A DNA stretch of 14,955 nt from an uncultured Collinsella sp. (GCA_934646965.1 CAKUEZ010000049.1:1-14955); one strand, 5' to 3'; counted from the first letter of the stretch, positions 1 to 7,217 are shown. Translations and numbers: made by a program. Notes: a model not told the origin generated them from the sequence alone.

Positions 1-143
1 AGGTCAAATACGGGATATGCCATGGTTCCTCCGGTTGCAGCGTTTCTTTGCAAACTGTCTTCAAATTGTATGACTAGGGTATAGTTAGCGCCATATGTTC
101 ATGGCGGCCCGCGTTATGCGCCGCCCTTATCACGGAGGTTACC

Positions 144-572
144 ATGTCCAACCAGGGCAAGAAGGTTAAGACTCATTATCGCGGCACGCTCGACGACGGC
201 ACGCAGTTCGATAGCTCCTACGATCGCGGCGAGCCGCTGGAGTTCACCTGCGGCGCCGGCCAGATGATCAAGGGCTTCGACGCCGCCGTGGTCGATATGC
301 AGGTGGGCGAGAAGAAGACCGTGCACATTCCTGCCGCCGATGCCTACGGTGAGCACAATCCCGAGATGGTTCTGACCTTCCCGGCCGAGCAGGTTCCCAA
401 CATCGAGCAGATCGAGAAGGGCATGAAGCTCTTCCTGTCCACGCCGAGCGGCATGCCCGTCCCCGCCGTGGTTGTCGATGTGACGCCCGAGGCCGTGACG
501 CTCGACGCCAACCACGAGCTGGCTGGCAAGGACCTCAACTTTGATATCGAGCTCGTCGAGGTCGAGGGTTAG
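144..572 (+). CDS. slyD: FKBP-type peptidyl-prolyl isomerase, SlyD family
   Basis: A 142-residue cytoplasmic prolyl cis-trans isomerase and chaperone. The FKBP half-domain opens with KVKTHYRGTLDDGTQFDSS and continues to GAGQMIKGFDAAVVDMQVGEKK (about residues 38-59). The AYGEHNPE segment near residue 68 is the usual SlyD junction into the inserted chaperone flap (IF) domain, about 70-120. The C-terminal strand (LNFDIELVEVEG) closes the FKBP fold. It ends there: the Cys/His-rich nickel-binding tail of E. coli SlyD is absent. The ATG follows GGAGGT at 4-nt spacing. The next gene, UreE-like, starts 3 nt after the stop, so the two are almost certainly co-transcribed. In other bacteria SlyD delivers nickel to hydrogenase maturation; here that role is only suggested by the neighbour. 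Confidence 0.93.
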   Translation: MSNQGKKVKTHYRGTLDDGTQFDSSYDRGEPLEFTCGAGQMIKGFDAAVVDMQVGEKKTVHIPAADAYGEHNPEMVLTFPAEQVPNIEQIEKGMKLFLSTPSGMPVPAVVVDVTPEAVTLDANHELAGKDLNFDIELVEVEG

Positions 573-575
573 AGC

Positions 576-1154
576 ATGCCTGAGCGCCTGGTTTCGACGA
601 CATGCTTGGGAAATCTCAATGATCCGTCCTATGAGCTTTTGCTTCGCCGGGAGCTGGGCGGTGTCTTTGAGATCGATGAGCTGCTGCTCGATTGGGACCA
701 GGCCGACGCCCGCGTATTTGTGGGTGTGACGGAGTTGGGGCGTGCGGTCGATGTTCGGCTGGATACTGCCGACGGCGGTCGTCTTACCGACGGCGACGTG
801 CTCGCCATCGACCATTCGGGCACGGTTCCCGTGGCGGTTGTCGTGCGTCTGCGCAGCGCCGAGGTCTATCTGGTCGAAGTCGACCGTATGGACCCAATCG
901 TGCTTGCACATGCATGCTGGGAGATTGGCAACATGCATGCGCCGCTTTTCCGAGGTGACTCGGATGAGCATACCGTGCGCATGTATACGCCGGTGCAGCC
1001 TGTTTTGGGCCGCATGCTTCGGGGTGTCGAGGGCGTACGGCTCTCGGTGGTAGCACGCGAGCTCGATGCCACTCGACGCTTTGCGTCGAGTGCGGCGGAT
1101 GTCGTCGTGAGCATGGCTCCCGACTTTGCGATTGTGAAAAAGGCGCGTAGCTAA
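576..1154 (+). CDS. ureE: UreE-like nickel metallochaperone, no urease genes nearby
   Basis: 192 residues. The N-terminal part (LGNLNDP near residue 11, a beta-rich region to about 75) resembles the UreE N-terminal domain. The C-terminal part has the family pattern: L-x-DGDVL near 70-75, AEVYLVEV near 95-102, then EIGNMHAP (residues 116-123), the counterpart of the UreE LGNRH-P motif. His121 aligns with the conserved dimer-interface metal-binding histidine (His96 of Klebsiella UreE). VLGRMLRGVEG near 143-153 matches the family's D-x-VL-x-x-ML-x-x-LG helix. There is no terminal His-rich tail; a basic KKARS ends the protein. GAGGG at 564-568 serves the ATG 7 nt away. No UreABC/DFG lies in the window, so the client could be another nickel enzyme, which is inference. 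Confidence 0.8.
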   Translation: MPERLVSTTCLGNLNDPSYELLLRRELGGVFEIDELLLDWDQADARVFVGVTELGRAVDVRLDTADGGRLTDGDVLAIDHSGTVPVAVVVRLRSAEVYLVEVDRMDPIVLAHACWEIGNMHAPLFRGDSDEHTVRMYTPVQPVLGRMLRGVEGVRLSVVARELDATRRFASSAADVVVSMAPDFAIVKKARS

Positions 1155-1161
1155 GTGCCGA

Positions 1162-1212
1162 CAACACAAGACGGACTTTGAGAGATAGCCACTCAAAGTC
1201 CGTCTTGTGTTG
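1162..1212. repeat. Perfect 21-bp inverted repeat with 9-nt loop, possible terminator
   Basis: Positions 1162-1182 and 1192-1212 are exact reverse complements with a 9-nt loop. It begins 7 nt after the UreE-like stop codon and ends 23 nt before the HAD start. There is no T-run after the right arm (the sequence continues tgatgaga) and no matching A-run on the left, so it is not a textbook intrinsic terminator. It could be a U-tract-less or bidirectional terminator, an mRNA-stabilising hairpin, or a copy of a dispersed palindromic repeat. Confidence 0.7.
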
Positions 1213-1235
1213 ATGAGATGCTTTGGGGGAAGCAT

Positions 1236-2033
1236 ATGGGTCTTGAGGGAATCAAGCTGATCGCCTGCGATTTGGACGGCACGCTGCTGCATCCGGGGGA
1301 GCGCGAACCGCGTTCCGAGGCTTTTGAGCTCATCGATGAGCTGCATCGTCGCGGCATTGTGTTTATGCCGGCGAGTGGTCGCCAATATGCGAGCTTGCGC
1401 TACCTCTTTGCGCCGGTGGCCGACGAGCTTGCCTATGTCTGCGAAAACGGCGCCCTGGTCATGAGTGAGGGACGTGCCGTCGTCAAGCGCTCCATGGAGC
1501 GTGGGCTGGCGATGGATATCGCGAATGCCGTGGTTGCGTATCCCCATGCCGACGTGACTCTTTCGTGCGAGGGGCACCTCTACACCATGAGCGGCAACGA
1601 TGCGTTCGTCGACCACCTGCGCTATGAGGTCCACTGCGATGTGGCGGTAGTCGACCGTCCCGAGGACATCAACGAGGACGTCATTAAGATTGCATTCCAG
1701 ACGCCCGAGGACGAACAGCCGGCGGCGTTGGAGTATTTCGAGCGTCACTTTAGCGACCGCGTCGACGTGATGACGTCGGGAACCGAGTGGACGGACTTTA
1801 TCGGTTTTAATTCGGGCAAGGGGTCCGCGCTTGCTGACTACGGTCGCGCCCTGGGCATTTCGCCCGATGAGATGATGGCGTTTGGCGATAACGAGAACGA
1901 CCGCGACATGCTCAACGTCGTGGGCCATCCCTATCTGATGGAAAGTTGCAATCCCACTATGCGTGGCATCAACGACCGCGTCCGCTACGTGCGCACGGTC
2001 GAGGAGGAGCTGCGCCGCCTGCTCGCCGAGTAG
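1236..2033 (+). CDS. Cof-type HAD-superfamily hydrolase (phosphatase)
   Basis: 265 residues from ATG 1236, chosen over the in-frame ATG at 1218 because GGGGGA lies 7 nt ahead of it, and the 1218 start would add six residues and lacks a ribosome site. All four HAD motifs are visible: DLDGT (nucleophile Asp12, acid/base Asp14), Ser48 in MPASGR, Lys195 in NSGKG, and GDNEND with Asp218 and Asp222. The C2-type cap between about residues 85 and 190 and the overall length match the Cof/YbiV group of cytosolic sugar-phosphate, FMN or PLP phosphatases. The substrate cannot be told from sequence. It converges with the Fur-family gene, leaving only 15 nt between the stop codons. Confidence 0.9.
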   Translation: MGLEGIKLIACDLDGTLLHPGEREPRSEAFELIDELHRRGIVFMPASGRQYASLRYLFAPVADELAYVCENGALVMSEGRAVVKRSMERGLAMDIANAVVAYPHADVTLSCEGHLYTMSGNDAFVDHLRYEVHCDVAVVDRPEDINEDVIKIAFQTPEDEQPAALEYFERHFSDRVDVMTSGTEWTDFIGFNSGKGSALADYGRALGISPDEMMAFGDNENDRDMLNVVGHPYLMESCNPTMRGINDRVRYVRTVEEELRRLLAE

Positions 2034-2048
2034 ATATTTGAGGCATGC

Positions 2049-2429
2049 CTACCGGCAGTCGGGGCAGAGGCCCTCGAAGATGGTGTAGTGCGAGTTGACG
2101 CTCCATCCGATTTGCTCGGATGCTCTGGCGTCGAGCTGGGCATCGAAGGGAAGCGGCACGTCGATGACGCGGCTGCACGAGGTGCAGATGATGTGCGCAT
2201 GCGGCTCGACGGTGCGATCGAAGCGGCTGCCGCCCGGCGTCTTGATGGAGAGGATTTCTCCCGCGTCTGCTAAAAGGTTGAGGTTGCGGTAGACCGTGCC
2301 GCGACTGATCTTGTCGTCCTGCTCGCGTACAGCGTTGTAGATCTCGTCGGCGGTGGGGTGGCTATAGCTTTGGCGCACAGCGTCGAGAACCAACTTTCGC
2401 TGTTTGGTATTTCTCCTTTGCACCGCCAT
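2049..2429 (-). CDS. perR: Fur-family metalloregulator, PerR-like
   Basis: 126 residues, typical for PerR. The winged helix occupies about residues 8-70, with the recognition helix in ISRGTVYRNLNLL (41-53). All five residues matching the Bacillus PerR regulatory metal ligands are present: His24 (SHPTADEIY), Asp71 (SRFD), His77 and His79 (EPHAH), and Asp90 (VID). An Asp at the last place, rather than Glu, favours PerR over Fur. Structural zinc cysteines are Cys82/Cys85 and Cys122/Cys125 near the C-terminus. It probably senses peroxide by oxidation of the His ligands around Fe(II); this is inferred from the family. It is last in a minus-strand run after acylphosphatase, with 62 nt between them holding a possible operator. 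AAGAGG lies 8 nt before the ATG. Confidence 0.9.
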   Translation of the reverse strand: MAVQRRNTKQRKLVLDAVRQSYSHPTADEIYNAVREQDDKISRGTVYRNLNLLADAGEILSIKTPGGSRFDRTVEPHAHIICTSCSRVIDVPLPFDAQLDARASEQIGWSVNSHYTIFEGLCPDCR

Positions 2430-2453
2430 GCGCCTCGCCTCTTTTCCATTAAC

Positions 2454-2475
2454 GGTATGTAGGTAAATGATACCT
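2454..2475. promoter_or_regulatory. Candidate autoregulatory operator upstream of the PerR-like gene
   Basis: Two overlapping inverted repeats: AGGTA-N5-TACCT (2461-2475) and GGTAT-N11-ATACC (2454-2474). They lie 25-46 bp upstream of the regulator's ATG in an AT-rich island, where a promoter would be expected. The site does not match the Bacillus PerR box consensus. Fur-family repressors often control their own gene, so this is a reasonable but unproven operator. Confidence 0.4.
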
Positions 2476-2491
2476 TATTTAGCACACAATA

Positions 2492-2902
2492 CTAATAGCG
2501 AGGATTAAAACCATCCTCGTCGGCAAGCGGGGTGCGGGCCCGGGCGTCTGCAAGGCGAAAACGTGTCCCCATTCGCTCGTAGGAGGCATGAAGTGCCTCG
2601 AGATGTGACAGGATGTTTGCCGGCGCGCCCTGCACCTCCATCTCGACCGAGCCGTCTTCCATGTTGCGTACCCAGCCGGTGAGCGCTCGTGCCTGTGCGA
2701 GATTGGTGTTGGTAAAGCGAAAGCCGACGCCCTGGACTTGCCCCTCCCACCGCAGGAAATAGCGCTGTGGAGCATTTTGAGTGGCTTCGTCGCTTGCGAG
2801 CACGGTAAGCCTGCGACGCAGCTCGAGCTCGACGCCCGAAGGCTTCTGGGGTTCACGGTTGGCTCCCGTGAGGCCGGAGAAGAGCGTGTCGAAAAAACCC
2901 AT
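2492..2902 (-). CDS. acyP: Acylphosphatase with N-terminal extension
   Basis: 136 residues against about 90 for a normal acylphosphatase. The domain occupies about residues 46-136: YFLRWEGQVQGVGFRF carries the signature, with catalytic Arg62 (phosphate binding) in VQGVGFR and Asn80 in GWVRN (activation of the attacking water), followed by the GSVEMEVQG strand. The enzyme hydrolyses small acyl phosphates such as carbamoyl and acetyl phosphate in the cytoplasm. The first 45 residues (MGFFDTLFSGLTG, then a charged stretch) are not part of the fold. The start codon sits 2 nt after the oxidoreductase stop, implying one operon and possible translational coupling, since no strong ribosome site precedes this ATG. 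Confidence 0.88.
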   Translation of the reverse strand: MGFFDTLFSGLTGANREPQKPSGVELELRRRLTVLASDEATQNAPQRYFLRWEGQVQGVGFRFTNTNLAQARALTGWVRNMEDGSVEMEVQGAPANILSHLEALHASYERMGTRFRLADARARTPLADEDGFNPRY

Positions 2903-2904
2903 CG

Positions 2905-4011
2905 CTATGCCCGTTGTTCAGAGTCGGCGGGGAAGGTGATGCCGGCCTGCTGGCGTACGGCATCCATGATGCGCAGCGAAACGAGGGTGACGTCGCGGTA
3001 GTGTCCGAGCTCGTGGCGCCCTGCCGGCGTCTCCCAAATCTCTTCTTTAACGTGAGCGATTCCGTCGATGGCGGTGATAAAGTCGGCGAGCTCGTACTCC
3101 ATGGTGTTGTTTGACTTGGGAAGGTCGAGCACGCGACCGTTGTCGCCCTGCTCGCGCGGTGCCTCGGTCGCCGACCCACGTACGACATTGCCGCGATAGT
3201 CGATGCGCACGTTGCGAGGCGTGGATAGGTGGTCGATCTGAATGGTTCCGCGCTCGCCTTCGATTTGCGAAGGCAGCAGGTCGTTGGTGATCTTGGAATG
3301 CGCGAGTTCGACGGAGATGCGGCCGCCGCCATAGCTGGCGAGGATGGAGCCGCAGCCGTCGATGGGGCCGTGCGTGAGCTGTCGCGTGGTGGGGTCGAGC
3401 AGTGTGGTCATGCTCGTAAGGCCGGAGGGCATACCGAAAATCTCGACCATGGGCTCGACGGCGTAGACGCCAATGTCCATGAGGGAACCCGATGCCATAT
3501 TGCAGTCGAAGATATTGGTGGCGTGCCCCGCGAGAATCTCGTTATAGCGCGAAGAATATTTGCCAAAGCGCAATGAGGCGCGGCGGATGGGGGCGATCTC
3601 GCCCAGGGCGTCCTCGATGGCGTGGAAGGCGGGGTCATGGAGGGGGCGCATTGCCTCGAGGGCCACGACACCTGCTGCCTCGGCAGCGCGGAAGACTTCC
3701 AGCGCCTGCGCTTCGGTGGCGCAGAAGGGCTTCTCGACGATGACGTGCTTGCCACCGGCGATGCAGGCAAGGGCCTGCTCGTAGTGAAGTGCGTTAGGGC
3801 TGCCGATGTAGACGGCGTCAATGTCGTCGGCGGACGCGAGCTCGGCGAGCGTAGTAAAGTTTCGCTCGCCACCGCGCTCGGCGGTAAAGGCAGCGCCGCG
3901 ATCGGCATCGCGCGAGAGCGTGCCCACAAACGCGGCTTGGTCGTTGGCGTTGACGACTTGGATAAAGTCGTCGGTGATCATGGATGTGCCGATGGTCGCG
4001 ATGCGCAGCAT
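2905..4011 (-). CDS. Gfo/Idh/MocA-family NAD(P)-dependent oxidoreductase
   Basis: 368 residues. The N-terminal Rossmann domain starts at residue 3 (RIATIGTS) with the GTS form of the glycine-rich turn. It contains YIGSPNALHYEQA (68-80) and the family EKP motif at 93-95 (Lys94, substrate/nicotinamide side). The C-terminal alpha/beta domain holds SGSLMDIGVYAVEP (about 174-187), where Asp179 and Tyr183 occupy the conserved catalytic-helix region. Family members oxidise or reduce sugars, inositols or related cyclic substrates; the closest subgroup is the dehydrogenases annotated as trans-1,2-dihydrobenzene-1,2-diol or xylose dehydrogenase-like, but the substrate is not decidable here. Ribosome site AAGGGGGA precedes the ATG. 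It is followed at 2 nt by acylphosphatase. Confidence 0.9.
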   Translation of the reverse strand: MLRIATIGTSMITDDFIQVVNANDQAAFVGTLSRDADRGAAFTAERGGERNFTTLAELASADDIDAVYIGSPNALHYEQALACIAGGKHVIVEKPFCATEAQALEVFRAAEAAGVVALEAMRPLHDPAFHAIEDALGEIAPIRRASLRFGKYSSRYNEILAGHATNIFDCNMASGSLMDIGVYAVEPMVEIFGMPSGLTSMTTLLDPTTRQLTHGPIDGCGSILASYGGGRISVELAHSKITNDLLPSQIEGERGTIQIDHLSTPRNVRIDYRGNVVRGSATEAPREQGDNGRVLDLPKSNNTMEYELADFITAIDGIAHVKEEIWETPAGRHELGHYRDVTLVSLRIMDAVRQQAGITFPADSEQRA

Positions 4012-4085
4012 ACGTCCCCCTTGAATTGCTTGGTCTACAGGATGAGTGTAGCGCGTGGGGGCACAGGAAGCGCGCGAAAACGCTG

Positions 4086-4571
4086 TTACAGGTCGCTCTC
4101 GTTAAAGCCGGTGTCGATATCGAGGTTGCTGCCGTCGGCAGCCGTGGTGGCAAGCTCGTCGCAGCGCTCGTTGAGCTCGTGGCCGGCGTGCCCCTTAACC
4201 CAGATGAACTCAACTTTATGCTTGCTCTTTGCGGTGAGCAGGCGCTCCCACAGGTCGCGGTTCTTGACGGGCTGCTTGTTGGCGGTCTTCCAACCGCGTT
4301 TTTTCCATCCGTCGATCCAGTGCTTGTTGAAAGCATTGACGACGTACTGCGAATCGGAGTGGACTTCGACCTCGCAGGGGCGGTTGAGTGCCTCGAGCGC
4401 CACGATAACGGCCATGAGCTCCATGCGGTTGTTGGTGGTTTTGGCGTAGCCGCGCGAAAGCTCGGAGGTGAAGGTCTTGCCGGCGGGGTTGGTGTATTTG
4501 AGTACGGCGCCGTAGCCGCCGCGTCCCGGATTTGATCGGGCCGAGCCGTCGGTATAGATGATGACCTTCAC
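4086..4571 (-). CDS. rnhA: Ribonuclease HI
   Basis: 161 residues from a GTG start, close to the E. coli length of 155. The GTG at 4571-4569 follows AAAGGA at 5-6 nt; an ATG further upstream (4622) would add 17 residues that do not match the fold. The catalytic carboxylates are all present: Asp8 (YTDGS), Glu51 (NRMEL), Asp73 (SDSQYV) and Asp138 (NERCDELA), with the flexible-loop His128 in VKGHAGH. The basic protrusion [22 protein letters not shown] is intact. It cleaves the RNA strand of RNA-DNA hybrids (R-loops, Okazaki primers). It lies 63 nt downstream of the LysR gene in the same direction; a TACAAT hexamer at 4615-4610 on the minus strand could give it its own promoter, but no matching -35 is clear. 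Confidence 0.96.
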   Translation of the reverse strand: MKVIIYTDGSARSNPGRGGYGAVLKYTNPAGKTFTSELSRGYAKTTNNRMELMAVIVALEALNRPCEVEVHSDSQYVVNAFNKHWIDGWKKRGWKTANKQPVKNRDLWERLLTAKSKHKVEFIWVKGHAGHELNERCDELATTAADGSNLDIDTGFNESDL

Positions 4572-4634
4572 ATGGTTCCTTTCGTCGAGTGCTTCCTTCG
4601 TGGGTGTCCATTGTAGCGCCACGTTCGTTGCGGG

Positions 4635-5573
4635 CTAGCGCTCTACCATTTCTACCCCGTCCCCAGATGGCTGGCTTTCGCGGATGATGCGATCGAGCTC
4701 GTCGAGGTATTGCTGCAGCAGGGGAGAGGGCTTGCGCTCGTCGTGAATGATGTAACCAACATGCATCGTCGGGGCGTCTGCCAGCGGGATCGATGCCATG
4801 CCCCATTGCATTTCGTTAGAGAGGACACCGGTCGATAACGTGTAGCCGTTCGAGGTGATAAGCAGGTTGGTAAGCGTACCGCGGTCGGACACGCGGATGT
4901 TGCGGTCACAGGGAATGTAGCTAAAGGGTTCCTCGGCGTAATAGAAGGAGTTCGAGGTGCCTTGCTCAAAACTGTAGCGGGTGTAGGGCGTAAGGTCGGC
5001 AAGGGACAGTTGCGGGCGGCGGGCGAGCGGGTGGCGCTCGCTTACGAATACGTGGACCTTTGCGTCAAAGAGGGGGTGGAAGCTCGCGCGCGCATCGGCA
5101 AAAGCCTTCTGCAGAACGCGGGCGTTAAAGTCGTCCAGATAGAGGATGCCGATATCACTGCGAAACGCGCGGACGTCATCGATGATCTGCGATGTGGTGG
5201 TCTCGCGCATGATGAACTCGAACTTGCTGTCGCGGCAGCACTCGACCACGTTGACGAAGGCCTCGACCGAAAAGGCGTAGTGCTGGGCGGAGATAGCAAG
5301 GCGGGCTTGCGGGGTGCCGCCGTCCTCGTAGCGGGCCTCGAGCATGTCGGCCTGCTCTACGACCTGGCGCGCATAGCCCAAAAGCTCGGTGCCGTCGTTG
5401 GTGAGCGCGACACCGCGGCTAGAGCGCGTAAAGATTTCGATATGGAGCTCCTGCTCTAGGCTTTTGACGGCGTTGGAGATGTTGGACTGAGCGGTATAGA
5501 GGCGCTGAGCCGCGGCGTTGATTGAGCCGGACTCTGCCACGGCGATCAGAAAACGAAGCTGCTGAAGGGTCAT
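4635..5573 (-). CDS. LysR-type transcriptional regulator, divergent from metY
   Basis: 312 residues, normal for the family. The N-terminal winged helix-turn-helix is clear: LRFLIAVAESGSINAAAQRL then QSNISNAVKSLEQEL (residues 6-44) and the wing FTRSSRGVALT. The effector-binding domain covers about 90-300. It is divergently placed to the O-acetylhomoserine sulfhydrylase gene, across a gap with an inverted repeat that fits a LysR site. This is the classical arrangement for a regulator controlling its neighbour and itself, so a sulfur-amino-acid precursor (such as an O-acyl-homoserine or -serine) is a plausible effector; that is inference. The ribosome site AAAGGA is about 9 nt before the ATG. 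It may be co-transcribed with rnhA. Confidence 0.93.
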   Translation of the reverse strand: MTLQQLRFLIAVAESGSINAAAQRLYTAQSNISNAVKSLEQELHIEIFTRSSRGVALTNDGTELLGYARQVVEQADMLEARYEDGGTPQARLAISAQHYAFSVEAFVNVVECCRDSKFEFIMRETTTSQIIDDVRAFRSDIGILYLDDFNARVLQKAFADARASFHPLFDAKVHVFVSERHPLARRPQLSLADLTPYTRYSFEQGTSNSFYYAEEPFSYIPCDRNIRVSDRGTLTNLLITSNGYTLSTGVLSNEMQWGMASIPLADAPTMHVGYIIHDERKPSPLLQQYLDELDRIIRESQPSGDGVEMVER

Positions 5574-5592
5574 CGGTGCCCGTCCTTTCGTT

Positions 5593-5615
5593 TGTTATCT
5601 GCAAAACCGATAACA
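5593..5615. promoter_or_regulatory. Candidate LysR-regulator binding site
   Basis: Perfect inverted repeat TGTTATC-N9-GATAACA (5593-5599 and 5609-5615), containing the T-N11-A core that LysR-type regulators recognise. Its centre (5604) is about 66 bp upstream of the expected metY transcription start and 31 bp upstream of the LysR start codon. That matches the usual recognition-site position near -65 for an activated promoter with simultaneous self-repression. Confidence 0.65.
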
Positions 5616-5634
5616 GGTTAGCGCTTTTAAGTGA

Positions 5635-5663
5635 TTGACCGAGTGAAACAATGCTCGTACTAT
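5635..5663 (+). promoter_or_regulatory. Sigma-70-type promoter for metY
   Basis: TTGACC (5635-5640), a 17-nt spacer and TACTAT (5658-5663) make a near-consensus housekeeping promoter. Transcription would start near 5670, giving a leader of about 177 nt before the metY start codon, long enough for leader control. Confidence 0.7.
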
Positions 5664-5731
5664 TCAAAACACACAAAGGCGGTAGGTAATTAAGCCGACC
5701 ACGGAACCGGGATGCGAAAGGAGACCCGCAT

Positions 5732-5785
5732 ATGAATTGCTTACCAAGACGAATGCCGGGCTCCTGTTTGCGCCCGTCGGCGTGA
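5732..5785 (+). CDS. Putative 17-aa leader peptide with Cys codons upstream of metY
   Basis: Short ORF MNCLPRRMPGSCLRPSA inside the metY leader. AAAGGAG at 5718-5724 sits 7 nt before the ATG, as good as the ribosome sites of the real genes here. It holds two Cys (codons 3 and 12) and two Met codons, which suits a gene that makes homocysteine/methionine or assimilates sulfide. Positions 5753-5761 and 5772-5783 can form a hairpin over its last codons and stop, and 5761-5766 (CTCCTG) can alternatively pair with 5787-5792 (CAGGAG). Such competing pairings fit ribosome-mediated attenuation. No homologue is claimed; an ORF this short can arise by chance. Confidence 0.4.
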   Translation: MNCLPRRMPGSCLRPSA

Positions 5786-5846
5786 TCAGGAGACAGCGAC
5801 TCACTTCTCTTACTCTTATTACTTTTGTTCGATCAAGGAGATCATC

Positions 5847-7157
5847 ATGAGCCAGTTCATCAACAACCCCGAGCACACCTTTGGTTTCGACACCCTGCAG
5901 CTCCACGTTGGCCAGGAGAGCGCCGATCCCGCGTCCGATGCCCGCGCCGTGCCTATCTATCAGACCACGAGCTACGTGTTCCGCAATTCCCAGCACGCCG
6001 CCGACCGCTTTGGTCTTGCCGACGCCGGTAACATCTACGGCCGTCTGACCAACTCCACCCAGGGTGTCTTCGAGGATCGTATCGCCGCACTCGAGGGCGG
6101 CGTTGCCGGCCTCGCCGTCGCTTCCGGCGCTGCCGCCATCACCTACGCTCTGCAGGCACTTGCCCAGGCCGGCGACCATGTGGTCGCCCAGAAGACTATC
6201 TACGGCGGTTCCTACAACCTGCTGGAGCACACGCTCTCCCAGTTTGGTGTCGAGACCACGTTTGTCGACGCCCATAACCTGGACGAGGTCGAGGGTGCCA
6301 TCAAGGACAACACCACGGTCATCTATCTCGAGACGCTCGGCAACCCCAACTCCGACATCCCCAACATCGACGCCATCTCCGAGGTCGCCAAGAAGCACGG
6401 TCTGCCGGTTGTCGTCGACAACACCTTCGGCACCCCGTATCTGTTCCGTCCGCTGGAGCACGGTGCCAACATCGTCGTCCACTCCGCAACCAAGTTCATC
6501 GGCGGTCACGGCACCTCGCTGGGCGGTGTGATTGTCGACGGCGGCAACTTCGATTGGAAGGCGAGCGGCAAGTACGCTCAGATTGCCGAGCCCAACCCCT
6601 CCTACCATGGCGTCTCGTTTGCCGAGGCTGCCGGCCCTGCCGCCTTCGCAACCTATGTCCGCGCTATCCTGCTCCGTGACGAGGGCGCCTGCATCAGCCC
6701 GTTCAACGCCTGGGTCTTGCTCCAGGGCACCGAGACCCTGTCGCTGCGCGTCGATCGCCATGTCGAGAACACCAAGAAGGTCGTTGAGTTCCTGACCGGT
6801 GACAGCCATGTCGCCAAGGTGAATCACCCGAGCCTGCCTGAGCATCCCGATCACGAGCTCTATCAGAAGTACTTCCCCCGTGGCGGTGCCTCGATTTTCA
6901 CCTTTGAGATCAAGGGCGGCCAGGAGGCTGCTTGGAAGTTCATCGACCACCTGCAGGTCTTCTCGCTGCTCGCCAACGTGGCAGACGTCAAGTCGCTCGT
7001 CGTGCACCCGGCTACCACCACGCACTCCCAGCTCTCTGCCGAGGAGCTCGCCGAGCAGAACATTACGCCCTCCACGATCCGTCTTTCCATCGGTACCGAG
7101 AACGCCGAGGACATCATTTGGGATCTGAAGCAGGCCTTCGCCGCGCTGGACGAGTAA
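5847..7157 (+). CDS. metY: O-acetylhomoserine aminocarboxypropyltransferase (sulfhydrylase)
   Basis: 436 residues, the full length of MetY-type enzymes and longer than the ~390-residue cystathionine gamma-synthase/lyase relatives. PLP-dependent Cys/Met-metabolism fold: substrate and cofactor motifs YGRLTNST (64-71), [12 protein letters not shown] (91-102), [13 protein letters not shown] (162-174), [11 protein letters not shown] (189-199), and the PLP-anchoring Lys216 in [13 protein letters not shown]. It joins sulfide (or methanethiol) with O-acetylhomoserine to give homocysteine (or methionine) plus acetate. AAGGAG lies 6 nt before the ATG. Codon choice is strongly biased toward C-ending codons, as in highly expressed genes. 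It is monocistronic: a promoter and leader lie upstream and a strong terminator follows. The divergent LysR gene is its likely regulator. Confidence 0.95.
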   Translation: MSQFINNPEHTFGFDTLQLHVGQESADPASDARAVPIYQTTSYVFRNSQHAADRFGLADAGNIYGRLTNSTQGVFEDRIAALEGGVAGLAVASGAAAITYALQALAQAGDHVVAQKTIYGGSYNLLEHTLSQFGVETTFVDAHNLDEVEGAIKDNTTVIYLETLGNPNSDIPNIDAISEVAKKHGLPVVVDNTFGTPYLFRPLEHGANIVVHSATKFIGGHGTSLGGVIVDGGNFDWKASGKYAQIAEPNPSYHGVSFAEAAGPAAFATYVRAILLRDEGACISPFNAWVLLQGTETLSLRVDRHVENTKKVVEFLTGDSHVAKVNHPSLPEHPDHELYQKYFPRGGASIFTFEIKGGQEAAWKFIDHLQVFSLLANVADVKSLVVHPATTTHSQLSAEELAEQNITPSTIRLSIGTENAEDIIWDLKQAFAALDE

Positions 7158-7217
7158 GGCGACTTGTGCAAGGGCCCCTTGCGACTCGATAGGTATAACT
7201 GCATAAAATGCCTGCTC

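Noticed and set aside
48..85. Promoter for slyD (TTGCAA with TATAGT)
   Set aside because: TATAGT at 80-85 is a fair -10, but the nearest TTGCAA is 26 nt away, too far for a standard promoter.
103..125. GGCGGC/GCCGCC hairpin in the slyD leader
   Set aside because: Only 6 bp of pure G/C with an 11-nt loop; expected by chance in this composition.
114..1928. 604-codon open frame on the minus strand
   Set aside because: It runs antisense through three well-supported genes, is rich in His/Arg/Gly typical of a reverse frame in high-GC DNA, and shows no domain or ribosome site.
5670..5846. SAM or T-box riboswitch in the metY leader
   Set aside because: Neither the SAM-I core nor the T-box TGGNACCGCG sequence is present; a leader-peptide model explains the sequence better.
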